Assembly: GCA_022059125.1 (NCBI GenBank)
Contig: JAEUWY010000013.1
Span: 1 to 64,000 of the forward strand
Reading direction: 5' to 3'
Source of the DNA: Corynespora cassiicola
Lineage: Eukaryota; Ascomycota; Dothideomycetes; Pleosporales; Corynesporascaceae
DNA length: 64,000 nucleotides
Below the pieces are notes generated by a model. The model saw nothing but the letters and a program-made list of their open reading frames with translations, searched no databases and was not told the origin of the DNA. This document shows positions 42,740 to 53,488 of this stretch, piece by piece. Made by a program: the position numbers and the translations under genes. How positions within the stretch are numbered: position 1 is the stretch's first letter; each line of letters opens with the position of its first letter.

Positions 42740-43321
42740 CTACTCGTCGAAGTGACCCGCCAGACAACGTCGTAACTGCAGCCGGAACAGCACATTCTCC
42801 CATTTCTCGCCAGTCTCACATCCGCCGTCTCGTCCTTCTTCAATCATCATCACGACGATGACCATCAATTCTTCCAACCAAGCTCGATTCTTGCCGTCCT
42901 CCCGTAGCGCGTCGCATACGAATGCCAACTCTTTAAGCGTAACTTTCTTCTTATCGCTATCACCATCGTCGTTCGCTAGCCTTCTTGCAAGGTCCCTTAT
43001 GTTGCCTTCAAAGTTCTCTGCTGCTAACTGGTTCTCTGCTGTCGCTGTCGCTGTCGCTGTCTTCTTCAACAGCCCCGCGCCCACCCACAGGAGTACACTG
43101 GCTTGATGTATGGTGATATGCCTCGTGAGCAGCTCAGTCCTTGTCTCCTGATGCCCATGCACTTGTTCGTAGAGGGGAGTGTCAACCTGAAGCAGACCAG
43201 CGTGGAGCAATTTGAGATAGACAAGGTCGTATTTCTTCTTGGCCTCGGTGATCACGTTGATCGGCATGAGGGCCGCGGGCACGAGGGCCACACCGTCGGC
43301 TCCCCACGGTGTTGCTGCCAT
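42740..43321 (-). CDS. Hypothetical protein, 193 residues
   Basis: One exon on the minus strand from ATG at 43321 to TAG. The protein starts MAATPWGADGVALVPAALMP and is alpha-helical by composition, with AKKKYDLVYLKLLHAGLL, then RHITIHQASVLLWVGAGLLK, a short Thr-Ala repeat encoded by GCTGTC units (about 43037-43060), and a charged C-terminal half (RLANDDGDSDKKKVTLKEL). I do not recognise the family. Third-position GC is high, as in neighbouring genes, which supports coding. It sits between the P450 and the dehydrogenase and might belong to the same putative metabolite locus. Confidence 0.6.
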   Translation of the reverse strand: MAATPWGADGVALVPAALMPINVITEAKKKYDLVYLKLLHAGLLQVDTPLYEQVHGHQETRTELLTRHITIHQASVLLWVGAGLLKKTATATATAENQLAAENFEGNIRDLARRLANDDGDSDKKKVTLKELAFVCDALREDGKNRAWLEELMVIVVMMIEEGRDGGCETGEKWENVLFRLQLRRCLAGHFDE

Positions 43322-44649
43322 GGTGATGTATTTGGGAGTTGATTTGGGTTGATTGACCTGAGATTATGGTATAATAAGAATCATGCAGGCACAACAGACG
43401 ACATCTTGTACTCGACACCTTGGCAATCGTTGAGCTTTCTCATTCGCCTCAACGACTACTGTTCTGGCCTTTCCATGGTAGGCGCTGCTATTGAGCCGTT
43501 TAATGTTCGCGCGTTGTCAGCTTTACATGTCCAATGCCCCGAAGTTCACATGTGGGGGTCCCTCAACTCTTTGATACCGTGAACGCCGCCAGACTTTCCT
43601 ATCTTCGATCCCTCTCGCCCTTTCTCTAACCCTTTCTCTCGCTCTTGGCCTACGCGATCGCCGCGATCTAGCCTCACGCCTGTCTCCCAGCCTAAACCTC
43701 ACCCACCACACTTGGCTGCGACAGTCCAACATTGCAAATCGCCAATCAGCTCCCACCGTTACGATCCCGATTTGGCCATCAGCCTCGGTGACTGGAACTA
43801 TACAGCGGCTTGTTTTGTGATGTCGCGCATTGTCTGCCTTGAGTCTTTACGTTCATGTCTTCTCCTGCACGATTGTGTAGGCATATTCACGTGATTTTGG
43901 CCATATAATCTTATTTTCATTTCCATTTGTTCTGGGGCCTTGTGTTCGAATCCAGCTTCGTTTTTTTTTCAACTTCATTTTTTTCTTTCTTTCGTATTGC
44001 TTTGCAAAGACTTGGGTACCCCTGCCTTTATTGTATGTTCCCTCTCTACAAGAAGGCGATATGGCCGTCAAATGATCATACAATCAACACAGCTGTATAC
44101 TAGTAGTCAATCCGATCACGTGATATGAATAATCATATCCATTGTGCTGGCGAAAGACGAATGATTGCGTTCGCTATGTTGAGTGAAGCAGTGCTAGTCT
44201 GCGTCGTAGCAGCCCGCGAAATTGTGGAGTTTTGAAGCGCTAGCGGAGTGCTGGAGCGCTAGCGGAGTTTTGGAGCGCTAATGGAGCCGCAGAGGGGAAT
44301 TCGCCAGCGCAGCCCCGCCTGCTCGGCCATTTTCGTTTGGCCTTTCAGCTTCAGCCACCCCTGTTCAGCCGCCCCTGTCCAGCCACCCGTCCAGCCATCC
44401 CTGTCCCGTCACCCCTGTCCAACCGCTTCTCTTCGACCACTTTTGGTCTGTCGTTTCTGTCGACGCATTTTCGATGCGCCGTCCTGTGTCGGCCGAGAGG
44501 ACAGATATGGGCCGTGGATGACTAGATGCAACGACAGACGTACGCTGTGAATGATTTAAAGCAGCCTGTGGCTGGTAAGCCGTGGCCAAACAGCCTCGAG
44601 ATTCCTCACCATACCAAACATCGCCTGTTGCATTCCCGCACCAATCGAA
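43322..44649. other. Intergenic with two short tandem repeats
   Basis: I see no supported gene. Bases 44233-44287 hold three units of about 19-20 bp (GGAGCGCTAGCGGAGTTTT). Bases 44345-44426 hold about five imperfect units of 15-17 bp (CAGCCACCCCTGTC). Both lie upstream of the dehydrogenase gene. Confidence 0.5.
44233..44426 (+). repeat. Two tandem arrays upstream of the dehydrogenase gene
   Basis: The first array (44233-44287) has three near-identical units built on GAGCGCTAGCGGAG. The second (44345-44426) has pyrimidine-rich units CAGCCNCCCCTGTC. Their position 225-415 bp before the ATG allows a regulatory role, but none is shown. Confidence 0.75.
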
Positions 44650-45384
44650 ATGACATCCACCAGCCGACCAGTCGTTCTCATCACCGGCGCCAATCAAGGC
44701 CTCGGCCTGGCGACTGCTCGAATTCTTGCCGAGCAACACTCTCATCACATCATCATCGGCGCTCGCCACATCGAGGCCGGAGAGAAGGTCGCCCTGGACT
44801 TTCGAAGCCGCGGACACTCGGCAACCAGCCTTCAGCTAGATCTCGACTCTCCTTCGTCCATCGACGCCGCTATCGCCACGCTGGAAAAGGACTTTGGCTA
44901 TCTCGACGTCCTCATCAACAATGCTGGCGTTTCGTTCGATTTCAATCCTACGCTTTCAAAACATGAAGTCTTCTTGAAGACCTTTCAGACCAACGTCGTT
45001 GGCCCTGCGGCCCTTACCGAGGGCCTCCTTCCGCTCCTTCGCAAAGCCAAAAACGGCCCACCGAAGATCATCTTCGTGTCTACTTCACTAGGAAGCATTA
45101 CTCTGGCAAAAGACAAAACTACGCCGTGGTATGCGTACGACTGCAAAGCATACAAGTCGAGCAAAGCTGCTGTCAACATGCTCATGGTTGAATTCGACCG
45201 GTCTCTGGATGGAAGCGGCGCCAAAGTCAATGCCGTGTGCCCTGGACAGCTGGCGACCAACATGACGGGCCAGAATGGGGCCGACGTGCTGACCGGGACC
45301 ACGCGAATTGTCGAGTTGGCCACGGCTGGGCCGGAGGGCGTCAGCGGGACCTTCAGCAACCGGGAGGGAACGTTACCTTTCTAG
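44650..45384 (+). CDS. Short-chain dehydrogenase/reductase
   Basis: One exon of 244 residues from ATG at 44650. The Rossmann fold is shown by LITGANQGLGLATARIL (TGxxxGLG) near the N-terminus, LDLDS for adenine-ring contact, and VLINNAGV. The catalytic set is FVSTSLGS for the Ser region and AYKSSKAAV for YxxxK. The length is normal for a classical SDR. These enzymes use NAD(P)H to reduce or oxidise carbonyl or hydroxyl groups; the substrate is unknown. Its place beside the P450, Zn2Cys6 regulator and questin-oxidase-like gene suggests a tailoring role. The small TIR element begins 30 bp after its stop codon. Confidence 0.93.
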   Translation: MTSTSRPVVLITGANQGLGLATARILAEQHSHHIIIGARHIEAGEKVALDFRSRGHSATSLQLDLDSPSSIDAAIATLEKDFGYLDVLINNAGVSFDFNPTLSKHEVFLKTFQTNVVGPAALTEGLLPLLRKAKNGPPKIIFVSTSLGSITLAKDKTTPWYAYDCKAYKSSKAAVNMLMVEFDRSLDGSGAKVNAVCPGQLATNMTGQNGADVLTGTTRIVELATAGPEGVSGTFSNREGTLPF

Positions 45385-45414
45385 TGCACGGTGGCTTCGT
45401 GACCACTAGGATGC

Positions 45415-45557
45415 TGTCGCACTTTCAGATGCTTGGGTGGGTGGATGGTCTCATGTTGTGGAAAAGCTGGTGTGTTGTTCTTGGCTGCACCCTGGCCTGG
45501 CTATCTGTAAGGGCCGAGCGGTAGGCTTAGCGATGCAGATCGTCCTGGCGTGCGACA
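45415..45557 (+). mobile_element. Small TIR element (MITE-like), copy 2, with target duplication
   Basis: A 143-bp element with exact 8-bp terminal inverted repeats TGTCGCAC and GTGCGACA. It is flanked on both sides by GATGC (45410-45414 and 45558-45562), a 5-bp target-site duplication. The interior matches copies at 15219, 59515 and 60660. It starts 30 bp after the SDR stop, so it may supply the 3' end of that transcript. Confidence 0.88.
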
Positions 45558-45790
45558 GATGCCAAGGCAGGCTGGTGAATCAAGGCGCATTCGGACCGTT
45601 TTGTACATGTATGCGCGAAGTGATTAGTAATCATATCCCAACATAAGTCCCTCCGCTTTTGGCGGCTCCTCGTGCGATCACTCGTCATCCCAGCGTAGAT
45701 AGAGAGTCTTTCAGCACTTTTGAGGGTTTCCGTTCGAAAACCAATGACGGCTTGGATTGCGAGACCAGCCTTTTTGAGCTTTTGTCCGAT
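45558..45790. other. Intergenic; upstream region of the Zn2Cys6 gene
   Basis: Nothing further is recognised between the TIR element and the proposed first exon of the regulator. Confidence 0.35.
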
Positions 45791-47287
45791 ATGCCAAAAG
45801 GCTTTCACTCAAGGTCTGTCGCTCCTTCCTTCCGTGCACAACAGCCCCTGACGGTGCAGCTGTGTAGAGAAGTCTCTCGGCCGACACATTTCCTATTGCC
45901 GTAGAACAAACACGAAATCTAGAAGCAGACTTAAATCGTGCGCCGCGTGCAGCTCATCGAAAACCAAGTGCACATTTGCCCAGCCACAGTGCGCCCGCTG
46001 CCAACGCAAGGGAATCTCTTGCATATATCCTCAGATACAGCAAGAGACTCTAGAAGCATCCCATCCTGAAACACAGCCGAGCGAGATCGAGCAATTCTAT
46101 CTCCCTGTACCCGAGACAACCTTTCTTTTCGATGGACAATCCGATGGACTCCCAAAGACTAGTCTGCCGGCTGATGAGGGCTTGGCCAATGGCCTGCTGC
46201 CCTGCTCGAATGGCTTTTTCCCGGCAACAAACGCGCCAGAGGAGCAATCTGGCGTTGCAGCAAATATGAATCTGTCTCACAGTTTGCCGTCGACCGATTA
46301 TCTCCCATCTACCGCAGGAACAACGCCGGGGTCTGATGAGCGAGCACAGGCATCCGGATCGGACACACGTCTCATACACCTCAGCCACCAAGGCTCGGCA
46401 GTGGATTATGTTTGCGACCTCATCATCTACACCCTCAAGTCGTTCCCCCGCATGATGTGTCGAAGGGCTAGCTTTCCCCCGTTCATTCATTCATACTGGC
46501 ATTGGCCTGTCTTGCCCGAGAAACTGGCAAGTTGTATGAGTATTGCCCAGCTTTTCGAGGCACGCACACCTGATACGCGGCCGTTTCTGTGGAGAGCCAT
46601 CGATGCTGAAGCGCGACGCTTCCAGGAAGAGACCGAGATGATGTCTGTTTTCGAACTGCAGTGGGCCTCACAAGCCCTGATAATGTACGTCATCATGGCC
46701 ACTGTGGACCGCGATGCGGACTGCTCCGCTCGGAGCAAGAGATTGTTGCACACTCTAAAAGTAAGTTTCCTGAAAGCAGTCCAGACCGCCATTGACCATC
46801 AAGGCTAATGGGCTGCGCCTCCGCGCCCTTCTCGGTTCGGATGGATGCTCTGCGACCGAAGAGAAGCATCCAAGTGCGACGTGGGATGATTGGATCTTCG
46901 CAGAGACCAATCGGCGGTACGACACAGTACTTCTTACTAGCATTACAATGGCTAAACCTAGATAGCATAGCGTGCCTTTGGCTCCTCATATGTCGCGTGT
47001 TCAATACGCTCGACTGCCCCTGCCCCGGTCCAGGCACGTTTGAGCATACGCCGCTTCTCTCGCCCAAGGCAGTGTGGGAGGCCCGCACGCAAGAGGAATG
47101 GAAGGGTGAGAAGGATTTCCATGGCTCGCACTCCTCGATTAAAATATTTGGCGAGCTCATCGATGCAAGGAGGAAGCCGAACGAACCCACGAATGCCAGA
47201 AGGCTCGAGGCATGGGAGGCAGGAGCTGATAAGCTTGGCTTTTTGATGAATCTTGCCGTTACATTTGTTGAGAGAGAGAAAGGCTAG
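45791..47287 (+). CDS. Zn2Cys6 transcription factor
   Basis: I propose exons 45791-45813, 45905-46760, 46804-46916 and 46966-47287, giving 437 residues. The last three joins are well supported. The tiny first exon (MPKGFHS) uses a weak GTCTGT donor and is tentative. The DNA-binding cluster lies at the N-terminus: CAACSSSKTKCTFAQPQC then CARCQRKGISC, giving Cys spacing 2-6-6-2-6. The C-terminal part shows the usual regulator pattern: SFPPFIHSY, LASCMSIAQLFEAR, FLWRAIDAE, ASQALIMYVIM, WDDWIFAETNRR, and a late LEAWEAGADKLGFLM. Such proteins bind CGG-type sites in the nucleus and often control a neighbouring metabolite cluster. It lies between the SDR and the questin-oxidase-like gene. Confidence 0.85.
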
Positions 47288-48139
47288 CCGCCTAGGTTTA
47301 CAATGGAAGGGCCGTTAGATTCCCACTGTTTCTGGGTGGTAACGCAAGCAACCATGGGATTGCATTCGGGAGTATTCGGTCCCCTCCGAGCCCGCGCGCG
47401 CTAGAAGATCACACCGCTACTCGTTCTTCGGTGCGGAGGGTCGGACATGGGGTAGGGTGATACCGTTGCACGTGGCCTTTAAGCAGAGAAAGAGTGCCGG
47501 ACGCCGGACGGGGATGGCTACTGCGTTCCGATGCGCTGTAGATCACTGCATATTGACGACCGTTGTCCGTATGCTACCAGAATTCTTCCGTGTCTTCTCT
47601 TCTATCTGCTTGATCCGCTTTTGTCCGCTTGCTTGCCAAGTTGTCGTTCGGCTCTCTTTTGTCAGCTTGCCTGCATGGTCATTTCCTGCTCACTCGTATG
47701 GATGCAACACGTGGAGGCAGCTTTGCCGCTTCAGGCATAGGCGATACACCGGTCATGCAAATGGCGAAGTAGACGATTTTGGCCGTAGAAAGCGCAGACA
47801 GTGATTGCAGGACGAGGGATTTCATCCAACGTCCTATATGCTTAGCTCTTCGCTGGCTAGCACCCTGCTCTGGTAGCTAGGAAAAGCGACCGACATGAAA
47901 CCGCTGAGTGACAGGAGCGAAGCGGACAGTCGCATACAAGGCCGCCTTGGCTATCCGATTCAGCCTTGCTATGGGATATAAAAACACTCTCGTTGGGAAG
48001 TCGAAGAGGCGAAGTGAGAAGCACACAGCCACTTTGACAGCTTGTGGTTTTCATCTGTTCTCTCTACAACACCCAATCACTACCAGCATCTATCAATACC
48101 TTCCCATATTCCCCTTATATCTCTGCTATATCGATCACA
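47288..48139. other. Intergenic; promoter of the questin-oxidase-like gene
   Basis: A TATAAAAAC box at about 47979-47987 lies 155 bp before the ATG at 48140. I see no other gene. Confidence 0.45.
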
Positions 48140-49730
48140 ATGGCCTCTGAAGACCGCGCTCCGATTTTTAGGCCTCGTCTTATAGAAGAGGAGCCTGCGG
48201 CATGGGCGACCCCATACAACATCTATTTCGACGTAGACAAGTCCAAAGGCTGCGTTCACGTTGACGGCTTGAAGAAGGAAAGTGCTGAAAAGGTGTCAGA
48301 CCTGCTCATGCTCAATCACGCAAAGTATCATACGCTCTTCAATGAAGCTGGGTTGCACAGTAAGCCATCAATGTCCGCCTAGGCAACCCCAAACTCACTG
48401 GCAAAAAAAGATCACATTGCGCATCATTTGTGCACTCTCTGGGCTTTGGGAGCCACCCCTTCGCAGATCCAGGCAGCATATGATGGGAACAAGTCATATC
48501 AACTTCCGCATTATCATCATGGAGCCTCTAATGCAATCAAGCTGAGGGATCCCGCCTTCCACAAAGCGTGCCTGGGGAAGAGCGAATTCTACATCGACTT
48601 CCTCCGATACTATCAAGATGAGATTACCGAGAAGGGCATGATAGAGGTTGTACAGAGCGCCTTCCGAGAGGATGAAGCAGGTGATAGCCTGCTAGCGAGA
48701 TTGTTTTGTGGTAACGCACCTCTCGAAACTCCTGTCGGAAACGGCGTCTAACGAACTTCCAGATCTTCAGCATCCCATCATTCACCTTGGGTTCGGTCTC
48801 GAATTTGATCAGCCTTGCCTCATAGCCGAAGCGTTTGCTTCTGCTTCCACTCACGATGACTCGCACTTGGGCATCTTTCTCCCAGCCAAACAGCATGTCG
48901 CCTCCAATCCTGATGCTCCTAGAGTCTCCATGCTCTCTGTGATTCACTCGCTGAAATCCAATCCCGCTTTCAATGGCTCCATTAAGCCTACCGACCCAGC
49001 AGACCGCGTTCGCGGGGTCCTCATTCCGCGTTTCGGTACCAAACTGGCTCCTTACATCTCCCAGTGGCGCGTGGAGCCCACCGAAGCTGATATCGAGTAT
49101 CGCACCGCTGAGATGATCAATGTGTCTACGTACCTGCTGGGGGCAGCTCAGCACCCCGAAAAGCAAGTAGCCATGGACTTTGTCACGATGCACTGCGCAA
49201 ATCTTGGGATTTTCTTCTCTACATTCAAGAAGCTACCGTGGCTGAGCCTGGAGCAAAGGGCCAAGGTGCTGACGTGGAAGGGTTGGATGGACATGAGCAT
49301 GTATGTGGCTTGCGGATGTCCGACGCTCTATCCTGAGCGTATAGCAGGCTACACGCCCAAGAATCCCGGACCGTGGTCCAGCGTCATCTCGCGTGCCATC
49401 TCCTATCCGGATGACGGTCACATCGCCAAGTCTGCCCGTGCCATTTTTCACGCGCAGAACACATTTGCAGCCTCACCATCGTACAGAGACAACAAAGACT
49501 TTCCCATGCAAGGCAAGGATTTTTTGAACATGGCACACATGCTTCTAGATTCCATGGAGCGCACACTGACACCCGAATTTGAGATTCCGGAAGAGCTGAA
49601 GCATAAGTATGGTGAACTTGCGGGCGTGCCTGACGATGTCTTGAAGATCGTTGCGCGCTATGTTCAGTGGTGTGGGATTGAGGGGGCTTGGGCGAACGTT
49701 CCGGACTTGAGGGAGGAACTCACTGCTTGA
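48140..49730 (+). CDS. Questin-oxidase-like (DUF4243) enzyme
   Basis: Exons 48140-48359, 48411-48710 and 48763-49730 fit in phase and give 495 residues, normal for the family. The diagnostic blocks are HIAHHLCTLWALGATP, a YQLPHYHHGASNAIKL stretch, YIDFLRYYQDEI, HPIIHLGFGLEF, and the late AQNTFAASPSYRDNKDFPM and DDVLKIVARYVQW. Members of this family, such as questin oxidase and the aflatoxin-pathway AflY type, carry out Baeyer-Villiger-like ring cleavage of anthraquinones and related polyketides. They lack an obvious flavin motif. I infer a similar oxygenation here; the substrate cannot be read from the sequence. A TATA box lies upstream, and no damage is seen. Confidence 0.9.
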
Positions 49731-50727
49731 TATGAGGGCTCTGTACGGGACCATCGAAATCGGTAGGCTTGCCTGATAGAGAAGTGCGATATGAAGCTCA
49801 CCTGCCTTGCCCGAACAGATGGTAACAATGACACATGGTATCAAAATCGGCGATACGTAGAGCTTTCATGCATGAGAGTTGGAGAGATGATGGATCTGCT
49901 GCGACGGTTCAGCCATGGGCAAGAACGGGGTTCTTCTTTCGGGGTGAATAGGATTGGTTTTCCAAAATTGAGCGTCTCTAGCTTCTTCTCGATGGCCCTA
50001 ACAGGAAACTTTCCGTGTGCTTTTTGAGTGGCCAGCCGTATGGACAGATCTCAGAAGTATCATGCCACATGCAGAAAGAGCTGTAGAGAGCTGCTTTTCC
50101 ATGGTCATGTCAGCCTGGGCTTGTAGTCTAGAGCTATCTAATACTTTGGGATGTTTGATCGTCGATTCACATACAAAGCTTGGATGTCTGTATGAAGACC
50201 ACCAGAGGCATACCTACCGAAGCTCCAAGGGCTCCGTTTTTCGGCTGGAACTCGTCCGTGTCGTGGGGCTCCTGCGATACAGGGCATAAATGCCAAGCGC
50301 AACACAATATTCAACAATGTGTCGGTGGCCAATCCGACGCCAAGCCTGGTAGAGGTGTCACCCTAGGCTTGCTTTCGCCGCTCTGTCTATCGTTTCAGCG
50401 GTCATTTATCCATCCACTAGCGCCCCACTCTCCCCAAAGAAGCTCGACAAGAATTTCATAGCACTGGGAGTGCTGGGGCAAGATTGGCTGGAACCGTAAA
50501 GCTTAGGCAAGATTGCGGGTCCGAGGAGGCGGAGTTGACCAAATCCGTCGAGGAACAGGCCTGGCTATGCATGGAAATGAATCCAGCCGGCCAGCAGGGA
50601 GTAGAGACATCAACCTACTAGAACTTATAAGCTTCTACAGACGGACATCATTGAGAATCTTACATCCTATCGACTTTGCTTTTGAAGAATACCCGTCTGA
50701 CCCCCTCACTTTTCGGCTGGCGTAATT
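49731..50727. other. Intergenic, nothing recognised
   Basis: Only short frames are present, with no domain. The upstream region of the aldo/keto reductase should lie in the last few hundred bases. Confidence 0.4.
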
Positions 50728-51930
50728 ATGCCTACGAAGTACACTCCGCTCCGCAGCCTTGGTAAAGACGGGCCTCTCGTACCAGCGTTGGGTTTTGGAC
50801 TTGTTGGACTGTCCGGAGCCTATGGCACAGCTCCGAGTGATGAAGAGCGCTTCGAAGTACTGGACCGTGCGCTCCACCTAGGCGCAACGTTCTGGGACAC
50901 TTCTGAGTAATCTGGTCGGCACTCTTTGTCCCGTTGTTCCTAACGAGTGAAAGTGCCTATGGTGATAACGAAGAAATGCTTGGACAATGGTTCAGGCGCA
51001 GTGGGAAACGCGCCGAAGTTTTCCTTGCCTCCAAGTTCGGGCTTCTGCTGGGGCCGGACAACAGACTCAAAGAAGTCAACTCCACTGCCGATTATTGCAA
51101 GCGTGCCTGTGAGGCGAGTTTGAAACGGCTGAGCGTAGAATGTATCGATCTATGTAAGCTTTCCATCGCTCCTTTTCCTCGGTCATTCCGTGGGACGGTC
51201 GCCTTCTTATCCTAACCCGGTCAGACTACCCTCATCGACTCAATCCCGAGACTCCAATCGAAGAAACTATGCGAGCTTTGCTCGAGCTACAGACGTGTGT
51301 ATATCTAGTTGGTTTGGTATCCATCTGACATCGAGTAGCGAGGGAAAGATAAGGCACATTGGTCTTTCGGGTGTCAGCTCCAATGCCCTCCGGCGCGCTC
51401 ACAGTATTGCTCCCGTGGCAGCGGTACAGCTTGAGTATTCGCCCTTTGTGCTAGATATCGAGGGGCCTCAGGGCAGCAATCTACTCACCACGTGCCGCGA
51501 GCTTGGCACGTCTATCATATGCTACTCTCCTCTTGGCCGTGGAATGCTTACGAGCGCTTTCGCAGCCGATGGACTGAACGTCGATTCCAATGATGTGCGT
51601 CTATCGCTATTTCCTCGATTTAGCCCTGAAAACAGCAAAACGAACCAAGGGATTGTTCGGCGGTTCAAGACTTTTGCAGATAGAAAGGAATATACGACGT
51701 CACAGCTGGCGCTGGCATGGATACTGAAGCAAGGAGAAGAGTTCATTCCCATTCCGGGAACAAAGAACATACGATACTTGGAAGAGAATTGGGGAGCAGT
51801 TGGCGTAGAATTGAGCGAGAAGGATGAGAAGGAGATCCGCAATTTTGTCGAACATGCTAAACTGGCGGGCTCGTCTCAACTAATCGGAGGGTCCGCATTT
51901 CTTTACGTGGATACCAGGGACGAGTCCTAG
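50728..51930 (+). CDS. Aldo/keto reductase
   Basis: Four exons fit in phase: 50728-50906, 50954-51153, 51225-51294 and 51336-51930, giving 347 residues (the last 3' splice site could instead be three bases further on). The active-site residues of the family are visible: Asp and Tyr in FWDTSDAYGDNE, Lys in FLASKFG, and His in YYPHRLNP. LGFGLVGLSGAYG opens the barrel, GKIRHIGLSGV forms a mid-barrel strand, and PIPGTKNIRYLEENWGA near the C-terminus binds the NADPH phosphate. These enzymes reduce aldehydes and ketones with NADPH in the cytosol. Its place next to the questin-oxidase-like gene makes a biosynthetic role possible. Confidence 0.92.
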
Positions 51931-53488
51931 CCGTAGTAGTCAGCCTTGCGTAGTTACCAATACGATAGAATCTACGGCATTGTTTTGATGGAAGCACGCT
52001 TATGCGCACAACAGCCTGCTACCACCTCTCTTTACAGAAAATCTAATTGGATGTCACACAAATGCTATAGAACATGTAGAGTTAATGATCATGAGGTAAA
52101 CAGGAGAGGTACAATTATCGGGTATCTAAGACCGAGCGATGATCGCCTTGGCTGCAGATGCCAACAGTATACCATGCCAATCATGACACTTCAGTACCGT
52201 CTTGGAAGTTACCCAAAATATCCAAGGACATCTCCGAGGCTGCAATGCAGGTAAGCTGGTGTTGAGGTAAGCTCGGATAGGACTTCTTTTGGCGCGCGAC
52301 TGGACGCCTACTCATGCTGACGTTCCTGATGGGCGTAGAGGCATCTTCCGCTTCCGCTAGCTTAGCATGTTCGTCGCAACAAATTCTTGCAAGCAGAATG
52401 AGGCTGGCATTCTGGGAGTCTTGTGTGAAGGCACGTTGCGTATGGAGCGGTACGGTTGTTGGGTCGCCCCTCATAGACGATGAAGAGGCTCAATCTATCC
52501 ATGCAGCCTCCGCGAAAAGACAGAGATCCTTGCATGACTCTATGAGAGCTTCCATCACGGAATCATATCTTTATCCGGGCTGTCGCAACCTGAGCCTTGT
52601 CAAGATGGGCGATGAAGGCAATGGTCATGTGACCGATGCACATGACTAGCTAGCGTCACTCCTTAGTCTTAGAACCCGCCTTGACAATACGATAACCCTT
52701 ACATCCCCAAAACTGTGACAAGCCTTTTGTTTAATTTGTATGGTCTCAGAGGCCTTGGCCATGTCTGTGTCGGCTTCGGAGCTCCACGGCTAACGTCCGA
52801 CCGCTAGCAGAAGCTTGAAACTCCGCGCCATGCTGTCAAACTCCGCGGCTTTTCTGCATCGCCCCTGCGGAATTCTTTATTGATGTTTCGGAAAACTTGC
52901 CGTAGCCAATGTTCGACATGGAAATCCCCCTGGGTTTTCAACAGGCTTCGCTGGTATTGTTTGCGGGGGATATTTCCGTTTTCTAGTCTGCATTAAGCTA
53001 GCCAAACATGTGAACTTTGGATTTATTTAGATTTTGATCAGCCTCTTTGATGCACAGAGCTGAATGTTGGTTTGATTTCACAGCAAAATCTACGCGTAAG
53101 TAAGACTTGGCGCTGCTCTCAGATCGATTGGTGAGCTTTCTGTGGGTCTTGTGTGGATGGCCGAGCCACGTTACAGGGGGAGGAAAATCCGAGTCCCTTG
53201 ATAGAATCCAGATTGCTAGTCGTGTTTGTGTTTAGCCAGGGCATATTTGGCTCTTGCAAGGAGAAGTGATGCTGCTCTGGCCTTAATGTGCGGAAATGGA
53301 GCCTAAGTGTTGGCGAGAAACCGTCTTTCCAACCGCAGCAACCGGTAGCCCCACTCTACCGGACGAAATTCTCCTGGATCTCTTGTTTACAAACCGAGTA
53401 TAAAGACGCACCTCAGGCTGCTTAATTCTCAAGGCATTATAGCACAAAGCATCGGCGTCCAGGCCGTTCAGCGAAGCAGTGCTTAACC
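51931..53488. other. Intergenic; one weak open frame
   Basis: The plus-strand frame at 52314-52649 (111 residues, polar, with DDEEAQSIHAASAKRQRS) has no recognised domain and no clear splice context, so I do not call it a gene. The bases GAGTATAAAGACGC at about 53397-53410 form a TATA box about 88 bp upstream of the kelch gene. Confidence 0.35.

Noticed and set aside
43930..43960. tRNA B-box-like GTTCGAATCC
   Set aside because: No A box or cloverleaf could be built around it; the same holds for GGTTCGATTC near 61950.
52314..52649. Plus-strand 111-codon frame
   Set aside because: No recognised domain and no supporting promoter or intron. It could be an exon of an unseen gene, but I cannot show it.
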